DNA from: Berberis thunbergii
Lineage: Eukaryota; Streptophyta; Magnoliopsida; Ranunculales; Berberidaceae
NCBI GenBank assembly: GCA_003290165.1
Contig: QNQO01000220.1
Span: 903,001-967,000, forward strand
Length of the DNA: 64,000 bases
Direction of reading: 5' to 3'
Positions 34,240 to 47,149 of the stretch are shown one piece after another. The notes under the pieces are model-generated. The model saw nothing but the letters and a program-made list of their open reading frames with translations. It did no database searches and had not been told where the DNA came from. The translations under genes and the position numbers were made by a program. Position 1 is the first letter of the stretch. Every line of letters starts with the position of its first letter.

Positions 34240-34345
34240 CCAATTGGGAAAGCTTAGTCAGCCTAAGCTGATGACGACAACTTCTGGTATCACCCAACAC
34301 CTAGTCCGCTTAGCGCGGATCTCGATGGTCTAGGAAGTACCATCT
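34240..34345 (+). repeat. Single unit of the Tat tandem repeat in element 1
   Basis: 'aagcttagtcagcctaagctgatgacgac' in broken form, followed by 'acttctgg', 'gcttagcgcggat' and 'ggtctaggaag'. These match the order of words in the units at 1938-2782 and, on the other strand, 7440-8815. Only one unit is present. Confidence 0.65.
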
Positions 34346-34541
34346 TATGAGCCGCCTCGACTTCTGTCCCATCAATGGCCACGTGGCTCAAGTGAGATAT
34401 ACCCATCATAAGGTACTCCAAGCCCTTGTCCATACACTCTTCTAGTGTATCCTCTTCGGGTTTTGGAGCTCAATCCATCAACTAGCTGTGATGCTTACTT
34501 ATATGTTTCCTTGAAGCATACTCTACGTCCATCTCTTGGTG

Positions 34542-35985
34542 TCAGACCTGCGAACTTATATTTACCAAGTCCGGTGCAAACAAGCTTATCCGTGCATCCT
34601 GAAGAAGCTTTTTCGGATCAGAAATTACGCCAACACCACCCTTCACGGTTTCCATTGTCCTCAGGCTCTCCTCCGTGGCTTTTCCCTTGTCGACAGCAGC
34701 TGACCCTTTATTGCGAGATGGCTCGATAGGATTCAGAGGGAGAGAATGAAGCGAATTATCAAGAGAACCCTCCAACACTTCTAGCTGTGGCATGGAATGA
34801 GACGGTGAACAACACGGACTACACGAAACTTGGCCTGTGTCACCACAACCAATTTCGAACTGCACGCCAGCGGGATGATCAGATTCTACAACTTTAGGCG
34901 AATCCTCACAAGAGCCTTCTATCGGAACAACCCCAAGGGAATAAACATCGACAAAAGCAGCCATTGCGACCTGCACCAGACGATCATTCAAAGCTTCGAC
35001 CTGTGCGTCGTTAAGGTTTGACCTGTTTACAATTCTTGCGAACCACATGTAATCTTTCTCCAAGCCGGACACATCAGCCTACGCCCCAACAGGCTTAGAA
35101 GACTCGTGTTCTTCTTTCACTAGAGCAGGTCGTGCTGAAGGCAACCCAGTTCTAACACAAGATCTCTTCCTCACAAAGGTGGAAGCATTTCAGACGGCTC
35201 CTCCACATCAGACAGAATGATAACTTTGGCCCAACAGTCTTCCTCTTCCTTGAAGGGGCCCCATCTTCCAACTTAAATCACAATACTCGGTACAGAGTGG
35301 GGGCAACGTGCCAGTTGTCCCACAGCCCACTATGGATGAAGTTGGAAACTTTTATGACATCGACCACGTTCCTCTTTGGCAAGCCGCGAAATGACTCCAT
35401 GGTTATTTTCTCCTAAGGTAAGAAGAGTAGTGGGAAACCTTCCCGCGAAGAAACATAAGCAATGATTAGCCAGCCCGTGATCAAGCATATCAAAGTCACG
35501 GGAAAGGGTGGAATTTACGAATCCACAGGGGCCAAAAAGTAATATTTCTGCCAAAACTAGAAATCATCGGGCATATTCACAAAGCAAGCCGATAACATCA
35601 TCTTACAGACAAGGTTACCCTTCAGCCGGGGAGAAGTCAACAACTGAGTTACCAGCTGGCTTTTTAGCACTGATCAGAATCAGGAGGATGATCCGAAATC
35701 CCATAGGCCCCAACTGGGCCGGAGGAATCCTCAAGAGATCCAAGAATTCCTCGATTGCATTCAGAATGGGAAAACACACTTCAGTTTGAAGCATCCCACG
35801 ATGCAAAGAACCATACTAGTAGCGACACATACAATGGCAGATCCTCAGGGACCCAAACTTCGTACGGATTTCGACAAGGCCAGTCTAGGAAAACAACTTG
35901 TCTTAAAAAAACTCTAGGCCTTTGGCCAAGGTTGTGTCATCAAGAAGGTTTTGTTGAGCCATGAAGAAGATGAACAAATTTTCTA
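34542..35985 (-). pseudogene. Antisense ORF (aORF) of element 1
   Basis: On the minus strand, opposite to gag. 'RGMLQTEVCFPILNAIEEFL' and 'IPPAQLGPMGFRIILLILI' (35615-35806) match the layout of 'RGMLEFGLRLPVPDDVWRFF' and 'MSPAQMVSSGFKILLTIL' at 5800-5950 in the Tat element. Downstream frames (35330-35554 and 34542-35072) are acidic and serine-rich, with no further domain. It lies next to LTR2, as the aORF does next to the LTR of the Tat element. Frames are broken. Function unknown. Confidence 0.62.
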
Positions 35986-36038
35986 ATCAGAGCGATATCT
36001 TCAACAAAAAAAAGTATAAGAGTTAGACTCTACATTGC

Positions 36039-36687
36039 TGATGATACATAAAAATGGTCACACTTCTAAGTCGTACACGTGTTGTGATGATCTCGAGGAA
36101 ATACGAGCCTCAACATCAGCCCAACACTGAACCAGCCCAAGCAGTTCTAAGCTCATTCAATTTAGTTCGCTAGGCGACCCCAAACTCTCACATCATGCTA
36201 GGCCCACACATCTCACAACTATCCTCAATACCCATAAGTCCTACTAAGGCAAGTATCTCGAGGATCAGTTTCGAACAGGCAACTACAGCTGCTCTCTGCC
36301 TCCAACCGGGAAGCAAATATCAGAGTACACTCCACACAGGAAAACTCCCTTCTACGAATTACTCTCTCATTAAGAACTATCTTTCGTGTATCTAGAAGCA
36401 CTTGGCTAACATGAAACTTTCTTCCTGCAACACGATTCCTAATTTGGGAAGAATCTCCACTAAGATCTTCTTCCAGGATTCCTTGCACTATAAATAAGAC
36501 ATGAGGTTGGTATGCTAAGGTAGGCTACAAATTCCCTGCTACATCATTACACCTTCCTCAGATCCCTGTTTGACTTTAGCATCGAAGTGCCATCGGCCAC
36601 CACAACGGTGGTCCTTGGCTCATGTGCGTTACTTGTGCAGATCAGCATGAACTAGGCCAAAGCAGGGAACGAAAAATGACTGCATTA
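36039..36687 (+). repeat. LTR2, shared between elements 1 and 2
   Basis: A 649-bp LTR from TGATGATACATAAAAATGG to 'actgcatta'. It lies after the aORF of element 1 (where that element's 3' LTR should be) and directly before the PBS and gag of element 2 (where that element's 5' LTR should be). It therefore appears to serve both. The PBS after it is decayed ('ttgatgtcgtccgtgggg'). Confidence 0.82.
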
Positions 36688-36736
36688 GTTTGATGTCGTC
36701 CGTGGGGCCGAGAAAGTTCTTAATTTTTCATTAGTG

Positions 36737-38095
36737 TCGTCTCCTTTTATAAACTCAAACGGAGAACAGGAGGACACTTCAAATGCTCTCGTTGGTGAAG
36801 TACTGCCTCTTTCAGCGACTCCGGTCATACATGGGCTACAAACTCAAGCCCCTGCGCCAACAACAACAATAGCGGACCCCCGAATTGATAGACTGACATC
36901 TCAAATACAACAAATAACGAAGGCGGTGGAGACTCACGCAACCAAATCCACCACCTGCCAATGAAGACTAGGAGCAGCATGGACCTTTGCCTCCAGAAGA
37001 TGATAGGGAGCAAGCACATGAGAGCCAAGCCCCTATTAGTTCTCATTGGACTAAGGTAAGCTGTGTGGCTAATGTTGAGCTCGCCACCAGGACATAGAGG
37101 CTTGACTTTGGGAACCCCCTCGGTAGAGGGGCACACGATCTGGACGTACTGTATCGCCTCTCCGTCCCGCCATTTGTGGACGGGATCATGAATGAGGCCT
37201 TTCCGAGGAAGTCACTCCCCCGAAGCTATACTCCTACAACGGAACCACCGATCCTTTCGACCACCTACGCCATTACCAACATGTAATGGCCCTTAAAGAA
37301 GGATTCGAATCCGTCATGTGTAGAACCTTTCTCACTAATTTGAAAAGCTCAACAATTACATGGTTCCACAACCTTTTGCCGAAGTTGATCGATCTTTCAA
37401 AATACTGGCAAAATTTTTTTTGACACGTTTCGTTGGGAGCCAATGTTTTCGAAAAGGCCCGCACTACATACTCTCTCTAAAGCAGAGGTCTGGCGAGACA
37501 TTAATAGAATATGATGCGCTTCAACAACAAGCTAACCCTCTTCAACGAGTGCAACAATGATATTGCCGTGACGGCCTTCAAGGCATGCCTCAAAAAGGGA
37601 AAGCTCTATGAGGACCTCACCCTGGAGCTCCCTCTAGACACGATGAAACTCCTCAAGAGCGTCTAGAAACACATCACCCTAGAGGAGTCAAGGACTATTA
37701 AAAGTGAAGCCGAGGGCGAGAAGAAGCCTTCCGCCCTTAAGGACAAAAAAGAGGGCAAGAGACGCGAGGATGAGTAACGGAACAAAAGGAAGTGCGGTGA
37801 CAACAAGCCAGACTCTGATCGATTCAAGTCGAAAAATCACCCAAATACGTTGGATCCAGAGCTGTGACACTCCTAAATGCTAGTCTATCCACATACTTAA
37901 TTCCATGAAGAACTGGGAGGAACTGAAGCGGGCCCCGAAGACATGCGGAGACCTCTCCAAGCATGACAATGGCAAGTACCGCGCGTACCACAAGGAGGGC
38001 GACCACAACACCAATGACTGCAATAGTCTGAGGTATGAGGTCGAATACTGGATCTGCAGAGGCATATTGAATGAGTTCTTGAAGTCTGAGAAGTG
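36737..38095 (+). pseudogene. Gag of gag-protease element 2
   Basis: Same order of blocks as element 1: 'NGEQEDTSNALVGEVLPLSA' near the start, 'RGAHDLDVLYRLSVPPF' near 37130, 'KSSTITWFHNL' near 37345, 'FLTRFVGSQCFRKGPHYIL' near 37420 and a knuckle-like block 'YRAYHKEGDHNTNDCNSLRY' near 37978. Stops and frameshifts divide it. The first cysteine of the knuckle is arginine. Confidence 0.82.
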
Positions 38096-38289
38096 AACAG
38101 AACAAACAAGGGACCGGGGGGAGTCAGTTAAAGAAGTAGAGAATGAGACTTTAAGGATAATATATGTCGTTCATGGAGTCGGACCAAATGAAGACCAGCC
38201 GTACAGGTCTCGCAAGCGGACCTTACTAGAAATGCGGTCATAGCCCGCGGATGAGGACATACACATCTGCCATTCATGGATTCAGAGCC

Positions 38290-38690
38290 CCATTCCCACC
38301 TTGGCATTTACAGACAAAGATCTTGAAGGAGTCCGAGCGCCACATAACTACACCCTAGTCATCTCGGTCTCCATAGCAAGGTGGAAGGTAAATAAAGCTC
38401 TGGTGGACACTAGAAGCTCATTCAACGTTTTTTTCTACAACGCGTTTCGCAGCATGGAAATCAAGGAAGAAAACGTGACATCTTCAGAACACCCACTGAT
38501 AAATGCTTCCCCATCAGAAAGATAAGGTTAGCTACGGTAGCTGGAGAACCGTAGCTAATGAAGGTCCTATTTCTGGACTTCATGGTGTTAGACGCGCCAT
38601 CATCCTACAATCTCATCTTGGGAAGACCATGGCTCCACCAGATGGAAGCAGTGGTCTCCACCCTTTATCAGTGTGTTAAGTATATTGTTA
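38290..38690 (+). pseudogene. Aspartic protease of gag-protease element 2
   Basis: 'APHNYTLVISVSIARWKVNK' is followed by 'ALVDTRSSFNVFFYNAF'. The glycine of the D-T-G site is arginine (AGA). The frame breaks near 38510, and 'LILGRPWLHQMEAVVSTLYQ' continues in another frame to about 38670. Not active. Confidence 0.83.
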
Positions 38691-38699
38691 ACCACTCCG

Positions 38700-39600
38700 A
38701 AGGGACAATACGTGGAGACTAACCTACGATACGAGGCTGCCACTACACTGCACTGAAACAAATAGAATGCTCCCATAATTAGCTACATTCTACAGAGTAG
38801 CCTGATTCAGAGCCAGGCAAAATGATTGCAGAAACATCACTTTCAAGCGAAACATGAGCAATTAGCTCTTCTGCACCGCGAGATAAAAAGGGAACACATC
38901 CCCCGACATTTCATCGGCGTGGAAATCCGCCCCTCTACGAGGTTTACTCTTTAGTAACGTATGTAATGCCTCAACAGTCCGCTAAGTTATCCGCGAGAGC
39001 AACCCGAATTCACTTCGAGACCATAATCAATTTCTTTCTGTCGACAATCAGTTTGTTTTAAGTCATTTGTTTTGCTTTCCATAGTCAATATTGAGTTTTA
39101 GTTCTTAAAAGGCTTATGTGATTTACAACATTTAAGAAATAAAGGAGGAATTATAAAAACAAACTCTATTGATTATTGGAAAGATGTAACAACAAACACC
39201 TTGAGGTAAATACAAAAGACTACATACTACAAGCATCTGAATACAATGCGACATGAAGTAAAAGACTCATCTAGACAATTCTACTACGAGAATCATCCGA
39301 AGAAAACTTGTAGACCCTTCGATGAGAGCAATCTGCAAGTGACAACAAAGATACGCGAACGGACTTCGTTCGACCCCTTAGCCTATGCCAAAATAAGATG
39401 ACAAGGCGAAACGAAAAAATGCAATAGAAACAACAATCACAATACGGATAAAAGTGTTTTCATTAAAGGTCAAAACAAAAAGGGGTAAAAAACACAAAGT
39501 TTACTCCTTATCAGGAGAAGGTATAGAAACAGAAGAGCTAAGCCTAGTGAAAGAAGGAGCAGGAGTTGCGTTCACATGCGCCACGGCCTGGACAATTTGG
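38700..39600 (+). repeat. Remaining 3' internal region of element 2
   Basis: The PR-RT linker 'GTIRGD' (near 38703), then the pol-replacing stretch shared with element 1, then 'gattattggaaagatgtaac' and a tail ending near 39600. Part of the tail also matches 13575-13675. No aORF or 3' LTR follows, so the element is truncated on the right. Confidence 0.65.
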
Positions 39601-40869
39601 TTTTTACAAATTTAGATGATTTTGCATAAAATCAGAAAATGGAATGCAACGAGTTGAGAAAAATAATTTTGCGAGTTATGATAATCCCAAAGTTATAGTT
39701 GTGGTGTCTAGATAATTTGCACTAAATTGAGTAATTGATTTTATTCCAGAACAAGATATGTTGGTGTAGGGTACAAAGCCTTTTAGAAAGATAGTTGTTG
39801 CAAATGTGTAAACCTATATGGGCATTCATAACAAACCCACTACCAAATTCATTTGACCACAACCCAAATCCCCTATAATATCAAAATTTATCCTCTATTT
39901 GATTATATTCTTATAATCCATTTGATTCCCAAATCCAAATCATGCCTTATCAATGCTCATATCCAATATTTGGTTTTCCCTCTATTACCGCATCTATATA
40001 TCTCTAAAATTTCCATTGATAGAGAAACAATGAATTTTTTTTAAGATAAGCACACAAATAAAGGGAAAAAAATTAAGATACTTGCACTTTCTAGCAAAAG
40101 ATAGCTACAAATTGAATCAAGAGTGAATTATAAATCTTTAATAAAATTTTGTATACATAGTTTATTTTATTTTTACTTCTTTTTTCCATCTTGCACCACT
40201 CTTATAAAATAGTATAAATATGGACGTTGTTTCACCCCTTAGATAGACAATTTTGAGGAAAGAATAATTATACTCTTGTGATCAAAAGGAACATCAACAA
40301 TCCTTCTTGCAAGTTTTTTTTTAATTATGTAATAAGAATTAGTTTTCTCAGTCTTAGCATGTATAACTAATTTTTCATTTTCAGATTGTTAGATTAAGAG
40401 AATATTATGAGATTATTTTAGTGATAAGTTATTCTTTACATTCTTCTTTATGTACTTTAAATTTTATTAGTGTTGCTTCATATATGCATTGAGTCAAATT
40501 TCAAAGCAACATTATTTGATAAGTAGTGCTTCGATTAATTTCATTGACTATTTATACTTATAAGTTGTATATCTTGAATTCAACGAAGAATAAATTTTGT
40601 TTGATACCTAAATAATCTTAACAAACCATATTCTAAACCGTTAGATTTTAATCTAGTAATCTTCAGAAATTTATTAAAGATTGATGACAAATCTATTGCT
40701 AAGAAGTCATTAATATTGGATGATTCTAATAATCCTAGTATTTCTCTCAACTTGAAAATCAAATTCATTTTCATTGTCTCAATTTTATCTATTTTTGTTC
40801 CATTGTCCCTCCAGTTTTAAGATTTCAAATATAAGTTCTTTTGCTTCACAAATAATGAAGTTTCATGGA
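39601..40869. other. AT-rich intergenic DNA
   Basis: About 1.3 kb, strongly AT-rich, no gene or repeat recognised. Short frames (39853-40044 plus strand and 40580-40774 minus strand) have no domain. Confidence 0.45.
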
Positions 40870-40877
40870 ATCGACCG

Positions 40878-41692
40878 CAGGGGTGGGCACGGGACGAGAT
40901 GGGACCAGATCAGTTTCTGTTAGCAACATTGGTTAAAATCTAGAATTTTATCTAACCCAAAATACAATTATTCAGCTGGAAGAAAACTGATTGAACCGAG
41001 TTGAAACATTAGTGTAGTTACTCTTTTTTCTTCATTTAAAGGCAAAATCAAAACTCTTTTAGGTCCTTAACACACCGCCATGTCCCATTATTAATCCTTA
41101 AATCACAATGAACATGACCCTTGTTGCACTAAAATTGCAACTTATACATTTGTAAACCAACCATTCTATTGTCTTCTCCTGTTTCGACTCCACGAACAAG
41201 GCACTATACGAAATCCAAATGTCAGATTGGTTCATTAAGAAAAGAATGTTTCATCTCTCGTAATAACCCATCATCCACTATTGAATAAAGCAAATACAAA
41301 ACACACACACCACCATTCAAGAAAAAATATTAGATTGCAAACTATGATACTAGTACATATGTTAAAATCAAAATAACATTTGAAGACAAGTTGTGTATTG
41401 ACTTGGTTAAAATGCAGGTTTAAAAGCAATAACTTGAGAGGATTTATTTAGCACCAATTGACTAAGTTGTAAGATGCATTTGGCAATAATAAAATTATTA
41501 ATAATAAATATTAAAATATCAAATCGGGACTGCACGAGATTGGCGAGACTAAAAATCTCCATCCGATCTCATCACACTCTAAATTGGGACGGGAAATGAT
41601 CGAGATGGGATTGATCAATCCTAATAAGACTCGAGAAAAATCGGGACGGGACGGGACAAGATCGGGATCGCGAGATGGGATGTCCACCCCTA
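40878..41692. mobile_element. Non-autonomous hAT element with GGGAC-rich ends
   Basis: An 815-bp element from CAGGGGTGGGCACGGGAC to 'gggatgtccacccct' plus A. It is flanked by a perfect 8-bp direct repeat ATCGACCG (40870-40877 and 41693-41700). The right end carries many 'cgggacggga' subterminal motifs. It is related to 20917-21883 at both ends. No transposase. Confidence 0.83.
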
Positions 41693-41759
41693 ATCGACCG
41701 TGTTTACCGGGTCTAAACTTCAACTAACACAATGCACTATTAATCTTAAAAATTTCAAT

Positions 41760-42639
41760 CAAGTTTTTTGCCTTTATAGGGGACAAACACTAGGTACAAA
41801 AAATCCAGATATCGTATACTTGTCGGGTCCCACAACATCAGACATGTAAATAGATGGACTGATAGGAGTTGGGTTCAAAAGATCATTCTGAAAAGATGAT
41901 GATTTATGGCGTTTGGATGGATCTTCTTGATTGAATACCCATAAGCTAGACTGATGTAATCGATTTATGCTCTCATTCATCGCCTTTACCTTAGCCTGCA
42001 TATGAGCCAAAGACCACCGTGTGGCGATGGATGCCACTCCTATGCCTAAGTTAGATAAGGTTTAGGAGAAGTTGAAAGTTGCAAATTAGGTTTTTGTAGC
42101 GTACCTTTGTTCATCGACCTTATCTCATTTTTATAGTGTGAGAGTCCTTGTTCGGCTCGGCCTTTGGTAACGTAGTTTAGGGAAAAAGATATTGCTGGAT
42201 ATCTTTTCCTTATTGGGAGCTGTCCATCTAGAGGAGTTTCCATACATGACTTGTGCTCCTAGATTTGCGGGGGAGGTTTTCCTTTCGAAGTGTTATCCAT
42301 GCAAGGAATTTTTTTTGCCTGACTTATACTTCAATATTTGTTTCCTAGTTGGAACCAATGTATTGATGACATGCTTGTCTTCGGTTGATCCCCCAATTAC
42401 TTGCCTTATCAGAGCTTACTCTTGCCTTATCAGGGCTTACGAGTATTGGGCATGATCGCGTGATGTGTGGGCTTAGTGGCACTTTGTAATTTGGGTCCGA
42501 TATTCTGAATCCTGCCGATCGTGGGCTTAATGTTATCTGGGCCTTGCTAGTTTGAGTGTGCATCAAACCTATTTTTTTATGTTGATGAGATTATCATGAT
42601 ACGTGTACGGTGCTGATCAAAAGACGGTTTGGTGTATCA
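41760..42639 (-). repeat. Diverged LTR of the same gypsy superfamily, with flank
   Basis: On the minus strand, 41952-42639 reads like the Tat-family LTR: TGATACACC start, 'gagtattgggcatgat'-type middle, 'ctttggctcatatgcag', end 'gattacatca'. It is clearly diverged from the other four. No primer binding site follows the end, and no target duplication was found. The 190 bp to the left may be internal sequence. Confidence 0.6.
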
Positions 42640-42644
42640 TTGTA

Positions 42645-44330
42645 AACTATGTGAAGAAGTACACATAAACTCAAGCATCAAATTCCAAATGACTGAGGAG
42701 AGTAAACACACATCCTTGCATTACTTTCCAAGTTAGATACGCTTGATAGCGGGTCATCAAAATCTAAACAAAATAAAGTCCCAAGGAAGACATGATTTAC
42801 GGTACTAAATGATGAATTACAACACTTATCAAATTTGTAGGAAAATAGATAGTCTCATCTCGAGAAATAACAGAAATTCCAAAAAAAAGCCATGAAATCT
42901 TGATATTCATCACGGTCTACATCATAAGGATAGCGAACAAAGCCTAGAATTTCATCCTCGAAGCCAAAGCTTTTAAGCAATGAATTTTGATGTCCATTCA
43001 GGAAAGCCTATAAGAAGAACTTATCCATGTCCACATCATGTATATTAGAATAGAATTGATAAACCAAGGACACATCATATACATAATTAAGAATGAAGAA
43101 GGGCATGACATGAACACCTTAAAGCTTACCAAAATGAATATGATTTCAGGAAATTTCAATTTTTTGAATTACGAAAAGAAAATTTGCATTTTTTCGAGGG
43201 GTTTTTGTCGAAAATTTTCGGGTATTTTGTAAATTTTGTTTTTTGCAAAAACACAGTACCAATGGCTGAAATTCAAGCTTTTAGATCCATTTTTTTGACC
43301 AAAATTCTTGTCTTCATCTTCCTCTTTGATTTCTCTGTGATCGACCTGCGTCGATTCAACCAAAATCTATGTTCTTCCTCTCCAATCAATGAAATCTAAT
43401 CGATTTGCGTCGAAATCCCAATCCTTACGCTTTGATATGGTCTTCCGCTCTGATTGATCTGCTCAACTCAATCAATCGACCAGAGGAGCAACAACAACTC
43501 TTTCAAGCAGTAGTAGCAAAAGCCAGAAGTGAATCGAAGGTACTGTCTCCTATTTCTTTTATTTTTTTTGCCAAACCCTGCGATTTCTTCTCCTATGAAG
43601 ATCTGAACCCACTCTGCTCCAGCATCAAAACCCCCAATTGCCTCCACCATTCAAATCATGCCATCTCCCTAATTGGGGTGAATACCCTTTATAATTGATA
43701 TTGTTGCAATTGTTTAACTATGGAGCAGTGGCGATTGTGGCGGAGGAGATGGTGGCTGTTGGCGATTTGCAAGGCGAGAAGAGTGGTCGTAGGGTGAGAA
43801 GAGATGGTGGCTAATTTAACTCAAATTTCTTGTCACCTAAGACTGTAAAAAGCAAATTGACAGTTTTGTTTCATTCTTATCATTTACTTGCAAAATCCTA
43901 AGAAAAATACACATAATTTATAGGGATTATTGTCCTATTTACCAAGTTAAAAGGATTTAACCTCAAATTTTTAAAAACACTTAAGAAAATCAAATCAAAT
44001 AAAGAATGGTGGAAAAAAGTGAAATAGTATAACTAAGATATGGAGAAATGAAGATTATATATATACATAATTTTTTAACAAAATATGATTGAAACTTTAG
44101 GATAATAATTACTATACAAATTTAACCAAATAAAAGAAAAGTTTCATTGATTGGAGAATCCACATCTTAGCCTTATAGAGATTACATTTTTAACACTACA
44201 TAAATTTTTTTTTTAATACTGACATAAATTTCTATAATTTTTAATTTAAGACCAATGCTCAAAAGAAATTGTTTTTTATTATAAAATTTATTTGTCTCTT
44301 TTGACGATAAAAAGAACTCATTGACCATCA
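42645..44330. other. Intergenic DNA without recognised genes
   Basis: About 1.7 kb. A frame at 43405-43698 (97 codons, including 'NRPEEQQQLFQAVVAKARSE') looks protein-like in its middle, and a splice donor-like 'gaaggtactg' follows the block. I do not recognise it and the frame has no partner exon. The rest is AT-rich. Confidence 0.4.
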
Positions 44331-44339
44331 TTAATCCAA

Positions 44340-44555
44340 CCTTCTTTCATTGGAAATCTTTTCAAGGAATAGTTATAATTTACGAAATAAAAAATATAAA
44401 AAAATACAATTCTTGTTTCCAAAACCTTATCATCATTTTACATAATCTTTCATTGTCCATAATTCGATTTGACAACTTTTTTTCATTAGTTGAATTTACG
44501 ATTAGTAAAAATTATACAAGTTATATTATTTTTGGGTATTAAAAAAATATCTACA
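44340..44555 (-). mobile_element. Family C LTR-type element, minus copy, left part
   Basis: The sequence matches the reverse complement of 29660-29845: 'gttataattta', 'attcttgtttccaaa', 'cgatttgacaactt', 'aaattatacaag', then an A-run and 'tctaca'. It continues on the other side of the CACTA element at 54088. Confidence 0.72.
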
Positions 44556-44569
44556 CACTACACCAAAAG

Positions 44570-44890
44570 GCCAGTTTAGCCACGCCGAGATGGCCACGGT
44601 TCTAAACTGTTGGTTAAGTTGCCACGGCCTAAAACCGTGGCAAAAAAAAATTGGCCACGGTTGAAAACTGTTGGTTTATTTGCCACGGCAAAAAATCGTG
44701 GCTATAATTACCAACGGCTTAAAACCGTGGCTAAAACAATGGCCACGGCTCAAAATCGTTGGTGTATTTGCCACGGCTAAAAACCGTGGCTATAATGACC
44801 AACGACTTAAAACCGTGGCTAAAAAAAATTGGCCACGACTCAAAACCGTGTCTATAAGGGGCAACGGCAAAAAACTGTTGCTAAATAAGA
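44570..44890. repeat. CACTA left subterminal repeats
   Basis: At least a dozen half-sites of 'gccacggctaaaaaccgtggc' and 'caacggcttaaaaccgt' type in about 310 bp, in both orientations so that many form imperfect palindromes. In CACTA elements such repeats bind the transposase. Confidence 0.85.
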
Positions 44891-45795
44891 ACGTTTTGCA
44901 CGTGGGCCGCATGTGTGGAGGGAGGACTTTCGCGCTCTGGCGAAAACATGTTTCCCGCTTTGGTGAAAACAGGTTTCCCGCTTTGGCGAAAAAAATGGGG
45001 AATAGAAAAGAGTTTGGGCGGTCATTGGGAGAAAGATTTTCGACCTATTGCAGAGGAAAAATCGAGGCAGCGCAGAGGAGAGATCGATTGAGGTTTCCTT
45101 CGATTTCAGAAGGTTTTGTTTGATCATTTGTGAGCCCTTGTAATGGAAAAAGCTCAAGAAGTGATGAAACGAGGTTCGAGTTCGGGTCGGGTCATCTTCC
45201 CCACAAAGAAACATATGAAGCAATCAGGTTTTGATTCTAAAATTCTTAGAGAGAAACCCAACCCAACTCAGCATTATTATTATTTATTATTTTTTCATTT
45301 TTCTAGATGATGTTGTTTATGTACTACTTTACTTATAATCTTACCTCTGATGAGTTCTTATGGAACTCTTAAATTGATTTTGTGAGAAACTCTAGACGAT
45401 TTCAATGAAATCGCTTTTCTTGATTCGGATTCAAGTTCTTTGTTCAAATCGATCTAATAGTTTGTAGTCTTTAAGCTTTTGGAAATTATACTGAAGATTT
45501 TGTTTTTGTTTTTGAGAAAGATCTGTAGATTTTGAATAAACTTTGTTATTATTTGATGAACAATAATTTTTACTATTATAAGATAGGATCTTGTCCATGT
45601 ATTGTATTGAGTTGTCCTGTACATGACTTCTTTGATTCAGAGTATAGAAAGCATCATGAGTCTTCTTTTGGATTCTTGGTGGATGATGTCTTTGAGCTTT
45701 GATCCATTTTAGGTTTATTGATTTCTAAACTTTGTTCATTTTCTTGTCACTGAGAACTCGCTGGTTGTTTTGAATCTTCAAATTGTTCCGTGCAG

Positions 45796-45929
45796 AATAT
45801 TTTGAACAACCATTTCGAAGTGGTCCAGGGACAAAGGGAGGGAGCACATTTTAAGCTAAATTTTCCAGAACTTGTGGACCTTTGGTCCCAGAACGCAAGC
45901 AATGTCATGAATGAGATAAATGAATGCTT
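45796..45929 (+). pseudogene. Captured exon, source gene not recognised
   Basis: An exon-like segment between TGTGCAG and GTAAGT with an open frame: 'NNHFEVVQGQREGAHFKLNF', then 'PELVDLWSQNASNVMNEINE'. Codon use and splice sites look real, but I cannot name the gene. The segment at 44900-45240 upstream, G-rich and with a frame to 45123, may be a captured promoter or leader. Confidence 0.5.
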
Positions 45930-47149
45930 GTAAGTTTAAAACCTCCATTATTCTCTGGTGTTTATGTTTGTTTGTTCCTATTTCTTGGTTTGATTAAGTT
46001 TCATGGTATTGTTTTGTTTGCTGAGAAAGACCTAATGGGATCTATCAAGTATCCATTGAGCGCGTTATATTACTGCAATCTAGTAGCGCAAGGTGATAAC
46101 ATATTCTGTTTGTTGATTCAAAATTGACTGAATGTGGTGTTTCCTTCTCTAACCAAAACACTTGTATGTTTCAAAGAAAGCAAGCGTATTTGCCTTCTCT
46201 GAAGTGACAATCATTTAAGCCAATTAATTTTTTCCCATTTTCTATTTGACCATGGTAATTGAATAATTTTTTAACCCCAGTGGAATTTTGATATGGGCTT
46301 GTCATACTTAACTTTCTTCTCCAGTGGAATTGATTGCTGTAAGCTGGCTGCTAACATCTCGAGTTAAAGCTGCAATCGGTGGTATGTGAAACTGAATAAT
46401 TAGATAATTAACAAAGGTGTGGTAAAGAATTGTGTATCTGGAGGGAGTCGCATATATTTTCTCTGAGTACTTTAACTTGTTGGATTTTGAAATCAAGTGG
46501 AATTGCTAAAAGAGATGTATCAAACACATTTTTTCAAAGAAGGGGATTATTAATTTGAGACACGTATAAAAAAAGGCAAAAAAAAAAAAAAAAAACAAGG
46601 TGCCATTTTTTATGAGCTTTCTGCTAAGTTCCAAAATTTGATATTGTAAGTCATTTACTTATGTAGTAATTTTGTTTTGGCTAAGAAATTCTTTCCCTGA
46701 TTAAATATTTTGCTCTCTAGTAGTATTGAAGTGGTGTTGGGTCATTTTTTGTTCTAGAGCAATTTACATTGTTGGACATGTTCCCAGATTCATCTAGATC
46801 TTTATTACAGTGGATGAACACATTTCATCTATATTCATTATTTGCTATGGTGGTGTCATACTTTGGTTTCTCTATAGTTATCTCATATGATCAATTTTTT
46901 CATGGAAAACACGGGCCTTAGCTACTACTGCATTCTCGGGGTAAAACCTTGAATCAGCCTCGATCATTACAGTAGGAGTGAATCATGAACATTTCTCTCA
47001 CTTCTCATCTATTCAATAACTTTGATAGATACATGCATCCCCCCATTTCCATCTCTCTAAATGAAATTATGAAAGGTGCATACTTATAATTCACTGGGTT
47101 CTTGTCGCCATTTGTTGCCCATTCAGATCCATCCCAGATAGTGCAGTGC

